Source: Denitrovibrio sp. | GTDB taxonomy: Bacteria; Chrysiogenota; Deferribacteres; Deferribacterales; Geovibrionaceae | DNA: 59,461 bases | Reading direction: 5' to 3' | Assembly: GCA_002869185.1 (NCBI GenBank) | Contig: PKTN01000008.1 | Coordinates: forward strand, 1-59,461 | Shown here: positions 17,565-25,453 of the stretch, piece after piece | Position numbering within the stretch: position 1 is the stretch's first letter | How the letters are laid out: each line of letters opens with the position of its first letter | Notes under the pieces: model-generated | What the model saw: the letters and a program-made list of their open reading frames with translations, nothing else | What the model was told of the DNA's origin: nothing | The model's database searches: none | Translations under genes and position numbers: made by a program

Positions 17565-18728
17565 ATGAATATACTAACTTTACCTCTAAAAAACCTTAAG
17601 CGTAAGCTACTTCGCACAGGGATTCTTATCACAGTTTTTACTGTTGGGATACTCTCAGTGGTTATGCTTTATAACGTATCTGAGACAATCGGACACTCGC
17701 TAGAGAAGAAGATGACAGAGTTCGGAGCAAACATACTTATTTATCCTAAATCTGACTCACTTAATGTAAGTTATGGCGGATTCAGCTTAGGTAACCTTTC
17801 ATATTCGGTAAAGTACCTCTCTGAAAAAGAGACAAATGATTCAATCCGTAGCATAGCAAATAAAGAAAACATCAGCACAGTTGCACCTAAACTAGTGGAA
17901 CTGGGCACATACAAAGAGCAACCTGTGGCAGTCACAGGAATTATTTGGGCGGAGGAATTCCGCATAAAAAACTATTGGGCTTTAGACGGAAAAATGCCAG
18001 TAAACCCAAACGAGGCGATTATAGGAAGCCGCGCAGCAGACCTCCTTGGCATAACTATAAACTCCCCCATTAACCTCGGCACAGGGACTGTTATTATCAC
18101 TGGTATACTGAAAAAGACTGGAACAGAGGACGACAATCTCATCTTTGCTGATCTGCACTCTGTGCAATCACTTGCAGGGAAACAAGATAAGATTAACTTC
18201 ATTGAGGTTGCGGCACTCTGTTCCGGTTGCCCGATAGATGACATAGTAGCTCAGATACAATCAAAGCTACCAAACACAGATATAAATGCACTCCAAAACA
18301 TAGTAAAGCAGAGGATGTCCACCATAAACTACGTCAAGAGACTTGTTCTCATGGTGAGCGTGGTGATCCTCGTAATCGCTTGTTTTATGCTCTCTATGTT
18401 CATGTTGGCATCAGTAAACGAGCGTAAAAAAGAGATTGGGCTACTCAGAGCTATAGGCTATTCCAGCAGTAAGATATTTATAATCTTCGGTTTTGAGGCG
18501 ATGATAATCGGTATATTTGCCGGGGTACTTGGATACCTTGGTGGTTACGTCAGTAGTGTCCAGCTCCTTAGTAGGATAGACATAGAAGGGACAGGTCACA
18601 TACTATTTGACCCTGCATTGATGGCGACAGCAACACTTTTTGTAGCCGTGCTTTCAGTCTTGTCTGCGGCATTACCAGCTTTGAAGGCGACTAAGATTCA
18701 GCCTACAGACGTTTTCAGTCAGATATAA
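17565..18728 (+). CDS. FtsX/MacB-type ABC permease
   Basis: 387-residue inner-membrane protein with one N-terminal TM helix (about 15-37), a periplasmic MacB_PCD-like domain (to about 255), and three C-terminal TM helices including the conserved FtsX signature ERKKEIGLLRAIGYSSSKIF. This architecture is typical of transporters that move or extract substrates in the periplasm/envelope, not bulk import. It lies 9 bp after the DUF2318 gene and 11 bp before the ATPase. Iron-linked homologous clusters usually have two permeases; only one is seen here, so it may act as a homodimer. Confidence 0.85.
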   Translation: MNILTLPLKNLKRKLLRTGILITVFTVGILSVVMLYNVSETIGHSLEKKMTEFGANILIYPKSDSLNVSYGGFSLGNLSYSVKYLSEKETNDSIRSIANKENISTVAPKLVELGTYKEQPVAVTGIIWAEEFRIKNYWALDGKMPVNPNEAIIGSRAADLLGITINSPINLGTGTVIITGILKKTGTEDDNLIFADLHSVQSLAGKQDKINFIEVAALCSGCPIDDIVAQIQSKLPNTDINALQNIVKQRMSTINYVKRLVLMVSVVILVIACFMLSMFMLASVNERKKEIGLLRAIGYSSSKIFIIFGFEAMIIGIFAGVLGYLGGYVSSVQLLSRIDIEGTGHILFDPALMATATLFVAVLSVLSAALPALKATKIQPTDVFSQI

Positions 18729-18739
18729 GTGAGGGCAAA

Positions 18740-19429
18740 ATGTTACAAGCACATAATATAGTAAAATCATTCACAACAGATACAACCACCAACGTTCTCA
18801 AAGGTGTGACAATAGATATTCAGCAGGGCGATTTCACCTGTATAGTCGGCAGGTCCGGCTCAGGTAAAAGCACAATGCTAAATATTCTATCCACACTTCT
18901 TCGCCCTAATTCGGGCAACGTTGTTTATAACGGGTTAGATCTCGGAAAGGTATCGGTAAATAAGATTAATAAGATAAGACAAAATGACTTCTCAGTTATC
19001 TTTCAGTCATTTCACCTCTTCCCCTACTTAAGCGTCTTAGAAAATGTTCTACTACCTTATCTTTCCGAGGTTACACCTGTTTCAAAAAAGTCCAGAGCAC
19101 ATGCTATGCAGATAATAGAGCGTGTTGGACTAAAAGGAAAAGAGGACAGACTCCCCGGCAAATTATCAGGAGGAGAGCAACAAAGAGTCTCCATCGCACG
19201 TGCACTTGTTAAGCAACCAAAGATACTTTTTGCAGACGAACCCACAGGAAGCCTTGATATTAAAACTGGTAAAGATATTATAGAACTATTAAAAGAACTC
19301 AATTCCGAAGGTCTTACAATAGTTATGGTAACCCACGCCCTTGAATACACAAGCTATGCGGACACTGTTATTGAGATGAAGGATGGGCAAATCTGTGGGG
19401 AAATTCATGAAATCGCAGGATCAGCCTAA
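18740..19429 (+). CDS. ABC transporter ATPase (LolD/MacB type)
   Basis: 229-residue ATPase that partners the upstream FtsX-type permease. Walker A GRSGSGKST, Q-loop VIFQSFHLFPYLSV, signature LSGGEQQR, Walker B ILFADEPTGSLD and the H-loop MVTHALEY are all intact. The C-terminus overlaps the start of the sensor kinase gene, which suggests coupled translation. Substrate unknown. Confidence 0.92.
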   Translation: MLQAHNIVKSFTTDTTTNVLKGVTIDIQQGDFTCIVGRSGSGKSTMLNILSTLLRPNSGNVVYNGLDLGKVSVNKINKIRQNDFSVIFQSFHLFPYLSVLENVLLPYLSEVTPVSKKSRAHAMQIIERVGLKGKEDRLPGKLSGGEQQRVSIARALVKQPKILFADEPTGSLDIKTGKDIIELLKELNSEGLTIVMVTHALEYTSYADTVIEMKDGQICGEIHEIAGSA

Positions 19430-20504
19430 AGCTGAGAATAAACTTTTTAGTTATGTGGTGATAATTGCCTCCACAATTATCATTACTTATTTCCACTACG
19501 GTGTGCCGAAACATCATACAGTTATTCACATATCTCACTATTATGCATTTTACATAATAGCGATCTACACAGCATACAAATTCGGACTCCGTGGTGGATT
19601 TTTTATATCCGTCATATTGACAGCGATATACAGTCCGTCATCATATCAGCATATATTACAACTAGATTTCCCACACCATTCGATACCAGCAATCGTCGAA
19701 GTAACAATGGTTTATGCTGTCGCACTCTTAGCTGGAGTCCTTTCTAACAGGCTTAAACGTGAAAAGCTTAAGGTTGAAAAAGTTTCAGAAGAGATGCTAG
19801 AGCTTGAAAGACAAGTTGCTCATGACGACAGACTGCGAGTCCTTGGTCAGCTATCAGCAGGTATCGCACACGAGATACGCAACCCATTAGCCGCTCTCAA
19901 ATCTGGAATATCACTTATCAAATCAGGAAAAAGTAACGATCAGGTTATAGATATTCTCGGCTCAGAGATAGACCAGCTAAACAGTTTCGTAGATAGATTT
20001 CTCCAGTACGCCCGTTTCGGCACAGAAAAGATAGAGGCGTTCAGTATAGAACACTTCATTATGGAACTGACTGAGCTAACGAAGCTATTGGCATCGAGGC
20101 AATCTGTCCAGATAGAATACGAGAACAACATCTCAGACGGAACTATGATGTATGGCGACAAAAATGCCATCAAACAAGCTCTGCTTAATATCATAATAAA
20201 CGGAATAGAAGCATCTCAAAAGCGTGAACTTCCAACTATCAAAATCATTGTAGATGTTACAGAAACAGAAATTCTTTTCAAAATAGCAGACAATGGCGAA
20301 GGTATTAGTGATACAATACTTAATAAAGTCTTTGAGCCATTCTTTACCACAAAAGACAATGGAACAGGGCTTGGGCTTGCACTCGCTATAAAGATAGCCA
20401 AAGAGCACGGTGGTCAACTTAAGGCGGCAAACACCTCAGATGGCTGTGAATTTATTATGCAGATAAACAGGAAAGAAAATGAGCGTCTTACTAATAGAGG
20501 ATAA
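19407..20504 (+). CDS. Membrane sensor histidine kinase
   Basis: 365 residues: four likely TM segments between 14 and 112 with very short loops, a coiled linker, the dimerisation domain with the phospho-accepting His at 155 (SAGIAHEIRNPL) and the ATPase domain with N, G1 (DNGEGIS) and G2 (GTGLGLALAIKIAKEHGG) boxes. With almost no periplasmic domain it may sense a membrane event or the neighbouring transporter. The start at 19407 lies 6 nt after GGGG and inside the ATPase gene; a longer frame from 19383 lacks a ribosome site. It overlaps the regulator gene by 26 bp. Confidence 0.9.
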   Translation: MKSQDQPKAENKLFSYVVIIASTIIITYFHYGVPKHHTVIHISHYYAFYIIAIYTAYKFGLRGGFFISVILTAIYSPSSYQHILQLDFPHHSIPAIVEVTMVYAVALLAGVLSNRLKREKLKVEKVSEEMLELERQVAHDDRLRVLGQLSAGIAHEIRNPLAALKSGISLIKSGKSNDQVIDILGSEIDQLNSFVDRFLQYARFGTEKIEAFSIEHFIMELTELTKLLASRQSVQIEYENNISDGTMMYGDKNAIKQALLNIIINGIEASQKRELPTIKIIVDVTETEILFKIADNGEGISDTILNKVFEPFFTTKDNGTGLGLALAIKIAKEHGGQLKAANTSDGCEFIMQINRKENERLTNRG

Positions 20505-21807
20505 CTCCTCACTAGCACAACTTATCTCTATGTATCTGTCCTCAGAAGATATAGAGAACGATACTGCTCCAAACGGGTTTGAAGGGCTTCAGCTCCTCTC
20601 TGAGAAGGAGTATGACGTTTTAATAACAGACATACGCATGCCCGGCATATCTGGGCACGAGGTACTAGCCAAGGCTTCTGTGTTGTATCCAAACATGCCA
20701 GTTATCATTATAACTGCACACGGAAATATCCCTGACGCTGTCGCCGCCATTAGAAATGGTGCATACGACTATCTAACTAAACCATTTGAAAACGAAGACC
20801 TCCTTAACTCTGTCAAAAAAGCGACAGAAGTTTGCAGGATGAGACGAGAAAACGTTAAACTTAAGAAGTACCTTAAAGATTCAATAGCACCTAACCTTGT
20901 TGGTAAGAGTCAAGCTTTTCAGAATATGCTAAAACTAGCTGAGACTGTCGCACCCACAGATGCACCCGTGTTAGTACTAGGCGAAAGTGGAACAGGTAAA
21001 GAACTGATAGCTAGACAGATACACAGCCAGAGCAACCGTGCAGATAAGCCATTCATAACTATTAACTGCGCCGCTATCCCTGAAAACCTATTCGAGAGTG
21101 AACTATTCGGGCACAAAAAGGGCTCGTTCACCTCCGCAGATAGAGACTATAAGGGTAAAATCCTTGAAGCTGAAAATGGTACACTCTTCCTAGACGAAAT
21201 AGGCGAACTCCCACTCTCTGTACAGGTTAAATTATTACGTTTTTTACAAGAGTCCGAGATACAACCAGTTGGCACTATAATGCCTGTCAAGGTCGATGTG
21301 AGAATAGTAGCAGCTACAAACCGTAACTTAAAACAGATGGCTGAGACTGGCGGATTCCGTGAAGATTTGTATTATCGCCTGAATGTATTCCCAGTTGATG
21401 TACCTCCCCTCGCCCAAAGGCGTGACGACATAGAAGACCTTGTTCAGCTATTCGCAAATAAGTATGGTGCAAAAGTCAGCTTCTCAAAAGAGGCTATGGA
21501 AAAGCTTATAAACCACACATGGACTGGAAATATCCGAGAGTTGGAAAATACGATATATCGACTATGTATACTCCGTGGTTCTGGTGAGGTTCAAGTTAAT
21601 GATTTGCCAGTAGAGTTTTCAGGCAGTATGGTCTCTTGTCTTGATATGAATTTACCACCTGACGAGCTAAATATGGAAGAACTAGAAAAGAGCATCATAA
21701 CTAAAGCTCTGACTAAGTTTGACGGGAACAAAAGCAAAACAGCCAAATACCTCTGCATGCCTCGGCATGTCCTACTCTACCGTCTCGAAAAATTCAATCT
21801 AGGTTAG
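20479..21807 (+). CDS. NtrC-family sigma-54-dependent response regulator
   Basis: 442-residue activator: receiver domain with phospho-accepting Asp51 (LITDIRMPG) and KPF at 101-103, AAA+ domain with Walker A GESGTGKE (168-175) and Walker B LFLDEIGELP, and a C-terminal Fis-type helix-turn-helix (FDGNKSKTAKYL, then HVLLYRLEKF). The sigma-54 contact loop reads GSFTSA (215-220) instead of the usual GAFTGA; the key Phe-Thr pair is kept. The operon's own promoter is sigma-54 type with two upstream sites, so this protein probably activates its own operon. Confidence 0.93.
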   Translation: MSVLLIEDNSSLAQLISMYLSSEDIENDTAPNGFEGLQLLSEKEYDVLITDIRMPGISGHEVLAKASVLYPNMPVIIITAHGNIPDAVAAIRNGAYDYLTKPFENEDLLNSVKKATEVCRMRRENVKLKKYLKDSIAPNLVGKSQAFQNMLKLAETVAPTDAPVLVLGESGTGKELIARQIHSQSNRADKPFITINCAAIPENLFESELFGHKKGSFTSADRDYKGKILEAENGTLFLDEIGELPLSVQVKLLRFLQESEIQPVGTIMPVKVDVRIVAATNRNLKQMAETGGFREDLYYRLNVFPVDVPPLAQRRDDIEDLVQLFANKYGAKVSFSKEAMEKLINHTWTGNIRELENTIYRLCILRGSGEVQVNDLPVEFSGSMVSCLDMNLPPDELNMEELEKSIITKALTKFDGNKSKTAKYLCMPRHVLLYRLEKFNLG

Positions 21808-21832
21808 CACCTAGTCGCCTACCATAAAAATC

Positions 21833-21863
21833 AGGGACACGTACAAGTGCATGTCCCATTTTT
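21833..21863 (+). terminator. Terminator of the DUF2318 operon
   Basis: GGGACA pairs with TGTCCC across a 12-nt loop, followed by ATTTTTG. Confidence 0.7.
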
Positions 21864-21875
21864 GCTTAATAATTA

Positions 21876-21992
21876 TTGCCTAGATGCGAGCTATACAAGG
21901 CAAGCTGAATGAATAAGTGGTGAGCGTATATATAAATACGTGAGCCATCTTTGAATGAAGATTAACGCTGTAGAGCGAAGCAGATAGGTAAT
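21876..21992. repeat. Long imperfect palindrome, MITE-like
   Basis: The two halves (from TGCCTAGATGCGAGCTATAC and, on the other strand, TACCTATCTGCTTCGCTCTA) are imperfect inverted copies meeting at a CGTATATATAAATACG apex. Many differences between the arms look like exchanged G and C positions. The element is non-coding and sits between convergent genes. Only one copy was noticed in the window. Confidence 0.45.
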
Positions 21993-21998
21993 AGGTAA

Positions 21999-22031
21999 TG
22001 AGAAAGGCTGCTCGGTTGGGCAGCCTTCTCA
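21999..22031 (-). terminator. Terminator of the rpoE-degP operon
   Basis: The hairpin AGAAGGCTGCCC / GGTTGGGCAGCCTTCT region reads, on the minus strand, as a strong GGCTGC/GCAGCC stem 36 bp after degP. The T tract is weak (CTTTCTC), so confidence is moderate. Confidence 0.55.
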
Positions 22032-22066
22032 TCATACAGTTTTTAGTTACGTATAGGAGATATCAA

Positions 22067-23431
22067 TTAATCTTTATCAAATGCGATGAAGTTATTTTTT
22101 CCTCTGCTTAATACTTGCAGAACAACAACATCTTTCTTTTTAACAGCTTCGAATTTCTCATGAAACTCAGCTGAGTCATTTACTTGTTCGTGGTTCACGG
22201 AGATAACAACCATCCCTCTGCGAAGCCCTGCTTCATATGCATTGGATGATCCCTCGACTCCTGCAACCTTTACACCGCCTGATATACCCAGCTGTGCAAG
22301 TTCGTCATTCGTTAGGTTCTCTGTAATGACAGTAGAGTCTTTAGTTGGTTCACTTTTTGCGACACCATCTTTTCTTTCACCAAGTTTAACTTTAATATCC
22401 ATCTTCTTTTTCCCACGAAGGATATTAAGTACGATTGTCTCCCCTGGGCTCTTTCTACCGATAGTGTTAACGAGTTCTTTCGAATCTTCTATCTCTTTGC
22501 CATCGATCTTAATAACAACATCACCAGCTTTAACACCAGATTTCGCTGCTGGGTCACCTTTGGTAACGTCCGCGATAAGAGCACCTTTAGCCTCTTTCAG
22601 ACCAAAGCCTTTCGCAAGCTTTTCATCAATAGGCTGAACCATAATACCTAACCAGCCCCTCTTAACAGAACCAGTCTTAAGCTTAGGGAGTAGTTCTTTT
22701 AACATATTAACAGGTACAGCAAAACCGAGCCCTTGACCAGAAGGTATGATAGCTGTGTTAATAGCTACAACCTCTCCGTCCATATTGATAAGTGGTCCAC
22801 CTGAGTTACCAGTGTTGATAGACGCGTCAGTTTGCAGGAAGTTATCATACGGTCCACTGCCAATCTCGCGCCCTTTTGCGCTAATTATACCAGCAGTTAT
22901 AGTCCATTCCAGACCTAGTGGATTACCAATAGCAACAACCCAGTCACCTATTTCAGCCTCATCAGAATCACCAAGAGGCAGTGTTTTTAGATCAACACCT
23001 TTGGGTTGTATCTTAATCAAAGCAAGGTCGGTCAGTGGGTCACGCCCTATAACTTTTGCAGGAAATTTATGGTCATCATTAAGCTTCACAATTATTTCTG
23101 AAGCTTCTTCTATCACGTGGTTGTTAGTAATGATAAGTCCGCTCTCATCAATGATAAAACCAGACCCGAGCGAGCTTGTCTTATACTCTCTTGGTTTCTG
23201 TGGCTCTTGCTGTTGATTAGGGAATCCTGGGAGGTTGTCACCAAAGAATTTTCTGAAAAGATCCTCAGGGGACTGACCACTCCTCCTCTTTACCACCTTA
23301 GTAGTAGAAATGTTCACAACAGCATCTTTTGTCTTCTTATATATGCCTGAAAAACTATCAGGGCCACTTGCAAATGCGCTAGCTACTGAAACGCATAGGA
23401 TCATTAATGTTAGTGAATAGATTCTTCTCAT
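22067..23431 (-). CDS. degP: Periplasmic serine protease/chaperone, Do (DegP/HtrA) family
   Basis: Degrades or refolds misfolded envelope proteins. 454 residues: signal peptide (1-21, cleaved after ASA or AFA), trypsin-like domain with catalytic triad His105 (TNNHV), Asp135 (TDLAL) and Ser210 (GNSGGPL), then two PDZ domains (about 255-345 and 370-450). It ends an operon with an ECF sigma factor, its anti-sigma factor and a MucB/RseB-type sensor, so it is both a likely target and a functional output of that envelope-stress circuit. Its start overlaps the mucB stop by 4 bp. Confidence 0.96.
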   Translation of the reverse strand: MRRIYSLTLMILCVSVASAFASGPDSFSGIYKKTKDAVVNISTTKVVKRRSGQSPEDLFRKFFGDNLPGFPNQQQEPQKPREYKTSSLGSGFIIDESGLIITNNHVIEEASEIIVKLNDDHKFPAKVIGRDPLTDLALIKIQPKGVDLKTLPLGDSDEAEIGDWVVAIGNPLGLEWTITAGIISAKGREIGSGPYDNFLQTDASINTGNSGGPLINMDGEVVAINTAIIPSGQGLGFAVPVNMLKELLPKLKTGSVKRGWLGIMVQPIDEKLAKGFGLKEAKGALIADVTKGDPAAKSGVKAGDVVIKIDGKEIEDSKELVNTIGRKSPGETIVLNILRGKKKMDIKVKLGERKDGVAKSEPTKDSTVITENLTNDELAQLGISGGVKVAGVEGSSNAYEAGLRRGMVVISVNHEQVNDSAEFHEKFEAVKKKDVVVLQVLSRGKNNFIAFDKD

Positions 23432-24150
23432 TTAGCTTTCTCCTCCAGCTTCACAATATTCTTTACAATTCTTTCCATCTCTTGGAATGGTAGACTCCCC
23501 ACAACTGTGAAAAGTTCCTTACCAACTTTCTCTCTATATATATAGTTACCATATAAGATTCTCTTCTCTGTCGTAAGTTCAATATTTGATTTTTTTCTGA
23601 ATATTGAAAATCTGTTTAGTCCATCAGTAAAAACAACATGCTTTGTACCATCTTTTAACTTTCTATCAGAGACTAGATAATACCCGTTATAAGATGCAGA
23701 AACATCACCTAATGACACCTTCTGAAGACTAGGTGAGTCTTCATGTGCTGTTCTCTCTAGACTAGTGAATGCAAAGACCAGTTTGCCATCAGTGTCATAA
23801 ATCTCTTTACGAATTACAACTCCATCCTTCTCATTAACCATAAGAACATGGCGAAATCGATCATTATACGTTGGTATGACATCATACTGCACAACATCTT
23901 TATCGAAATATTTAATACCTCGACTAACTTTGATATTGTAGTACTTAGGGTTCAACCTTTCTGGGTTAAAGAACGGTTGACGCATCTTAGTCGCCAAATA
24001 TTGTAGAGTTGTTTTTTTAGTGCTTATTCTGTCCGTGAGAAATGTCGAATAGTCGTTTTCGTTTACAGCTATCTTGAAGTAAACCTGCTCATACGCATAA
24101 GCGACACCGACAAGGGTCATCAGCCAGAGTAGCAGGGCTATTTTTTTCAT
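23428..24150 (-). CDS. rseB: MucB/RseB-like periplasmic regulator of sigma-E activity
   Basis: 240 residues with a signal peptide (cleavage near AYA-YE, residue 19). The N-terminal region resembles the LolA-like fold of RseB. The C-terminal part (GYYLVSDRKLKDGTKHVVFTDGLNRFSIF, then GSLPFQEMERIVKNI) matches the RseB C-terminal domain, which binds RseA and lipid/LPS signals. It overlaps the anti-sigma gene and degP by 4 bp each, as expected for a tightly coupled cassette. By family, it should protect the anti-sigma factor from proteolysis until envelope stress occurs. Confidence 0.85.
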   Translation of the reverse strand: MKKIALLLWLMTLVGVAYAYEQVYFKIAVNENDYSTFLTDRISTKKTTLQYLATKMRQPFFNPERLNPKYYNIKVSRGIKYFDKDVVQYDVIPTYNDRFRHVLMVNEKDGVVIRKEIYDTDGKLVFAFTSLERTAHEDSPSLQKVSLGDVSASYNGYYLVSDRKLKDGTKHVVFTDGLNRFSIFRKKSNIELTTEKRILYGNYIYREKVGKELFTVVGSLPFQEMERIVKNIVKLEEKAK

Positions 24151-24584
24151 TTTTCGATATTAACCGCTTCTACCTGTCCATTAAAATCACCATTGCCTGT
24201 ACCAACATGCTCGATAATGTATTCTTCGAGTTTCTGGTTCCCAGCGACAGTGTTATTGTCTACATGAAGGCTCATCAGTGCAGCGATGGTTATTACACAA
24301 GCCGCAGCAACAGCGGCAACATAAACTGATAGTTTCTTTACTTTAGATGGTTTTGATACAAGTTTAGGAGCTGAGATATTATTCATAATTTTTGCAGATA
24401 GGTCAATATCCACAACCTTATTGTATGATTCATTAATCATATTCTTCAGCTTAATCTGGTTCGCTAAGTAAGCTTTGCAACCAGTACACGACTCAAGATG
24501 CTTCTCTAAAGCTTGACCTTGAACGGAACTCGCCTCTTCATCTACATATAAAGAAATCAACTCATGAAATTTTGTACAATCCAT
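24147..24584 (-). CDS. Zinc-finger-type anti-sigma factor (RseA/RsrA-like)
   Basis: 145-residue single-pass membrane protein. The cytoplasmic part has the ZAS motif H29-x3-C33-x2-C36 (HLESCTGC), with His7 as a possible fourth ligand; a TM helix follows at about 86-104, then a 40-residue periplasmic tail. It should bind and hold the sigma factor encoded just upstream, whose gene it overlaps by 23 bp. Having a ZAS domain rather than a plain RseA domain hints that redox or zinc may also modulate it; that is inference. Confidence 0.88.
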   Translation of the reverse strand: MDCTKFHELISLYVDEEASSVQGQALEKHLESCTGCKAYLANQIKLKNMINESYNKVVDIDLSAKIMNNISAPKLVSKPSKVKKLSVYVAAVAAACVITIAALMSLHVDNNTVAGNQKLEEYIIEHVGTGNGDFNGQVEAVNIEK

Positions 24585-25137
24585 CTACCAACCCCTGATT
24601 TACCAATCTGTCTTTTATCATTTGTCTTGCATTGAAAAGTCTGCTTCTGACGGTTCCTATCGGAATATTCATCATTTCAGCAATCTCCTCATAGCTCATA
24701 TCCTCGATCTCTCTGAGGACTATAACCACACGGAGCTTATCGGGTAAAGAGTCTACAAAGTGTCTAACGTACTTTTTAAGTTCGTCTTTCACAAGGATTT
24801 CCTCTGGACTATCACCATCTGGAATCCTCTCGAAGAAGCTAGTCTCGTCCTCTTCGTTTTCGACATCCACAACCCTCTTTGCTCTCTCGAAGTGGTTCAG
24901 AGCAAGATTTAGCGCAATTCTCTTCATCCAAGCATAAAACTGGTTATGATCCTTTAGCGTGTCCAACTTCGAAAACGCCTTCATGTAAGCCTCTTGAGTA
25001 ATGTCCTCTGCAAGCTCACGGTTCTTAACCACATTCAATATAGTCGCGAAAAGCTTCGACTGATACTTGAGTATCAGCATCTCAAAAGATTGACCATCGC
25101 CACTAAGTACTTTTTCGATAATTGAAGAGTCTTTCAC
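24562..25137 (-). CDS. rpoE: ECF sigma factor, RpoE type
   Basis: 191 residues with region 2 (LKYQSKLFATILNVVKNRELAEDITQEAYMKAF, -10 recognition) and region 4 (LPDKLRVVIVLREIEDMSYEEIAEMMNIPIGTVRSRLFNARQMI, -35 recognition). It directs RNA polymerase to envelope-stress genes. I chose the GTG at 25137 (protein beginning with KDSSIIEKVLSG after the start) because AGCGGAGG lies just ahead. An ATG at 25161 adds eight residues but has a poor ribosome site. First gene of the sigma/anti-sigma/mucB/degP operon. Confidence 0.93.
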   Translation of the reverse strand: MKDSSIIEKVLSGDGQSFEMLILKYQSKLFATILNVVKNRELAEDITQEAYMKAFSKLDTLKDHNQFYAWMKRIALNLALNHFERAKRVVDVENEEDETSFFERIPDGDSPEEILVKDELKKYVRHFVDSLPDKLRVVIVLREIEDMSYEEIAEMMNIPIGTVRSRLFNARQMIKDRLVNQGLVDGLYKIS

Positions 25138-25211
25138 TTTTCCTCCGCTCTTATGTAACATAGATTAGTATCTCTCTTAAAAGTTCAAAATTTTATATGC
25201 ATCTAACTACC

Positions 25212-25240
25212 ATATAAAGTCTTGTGTATAAATATATCAA
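25212..25240 (-). promoter_or_regulatory. Possible sigma-70 promoter of the rpoE operon
   Basis: On the minus strand, TTGATA and TTATAT are 17 bp apart, about 75 bp before rpoE. No clear RpoE-type promoter was recognised. The rest of this 316-bp gap holds no gene. Confidence 0.45.
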
Positions 25241-25397
25241 GTAAAAAAATGTAAAGGTGGTTGGCGCCACAAGCTTATTATAACGCAAAATAAGAATACC
25301 AAGCGTTTTCACTTCAACCAGGATGATAAATATATAATTGTCATCATGCTGTAGACTCTTACGCATGCAAAACTTGCTCAGAGTGACATAAAAACGA

Positions 25398-25429
25398 AAA
25401 AAGGGGAGAGCCGAAGCCCTCCCCTTTAT
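25398..25429 (-). terminator. Terminator of the trypsin-like protease gene
   Basis: AAGGGGAG pairs with CTCCCCTT through a GGCTTCGGCT top, followed by TTTTTT on the minus strand. Confidence 0.88.
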
Positions 25430-25453
25430 AAGTTTCTATATTAGATTCTAATT

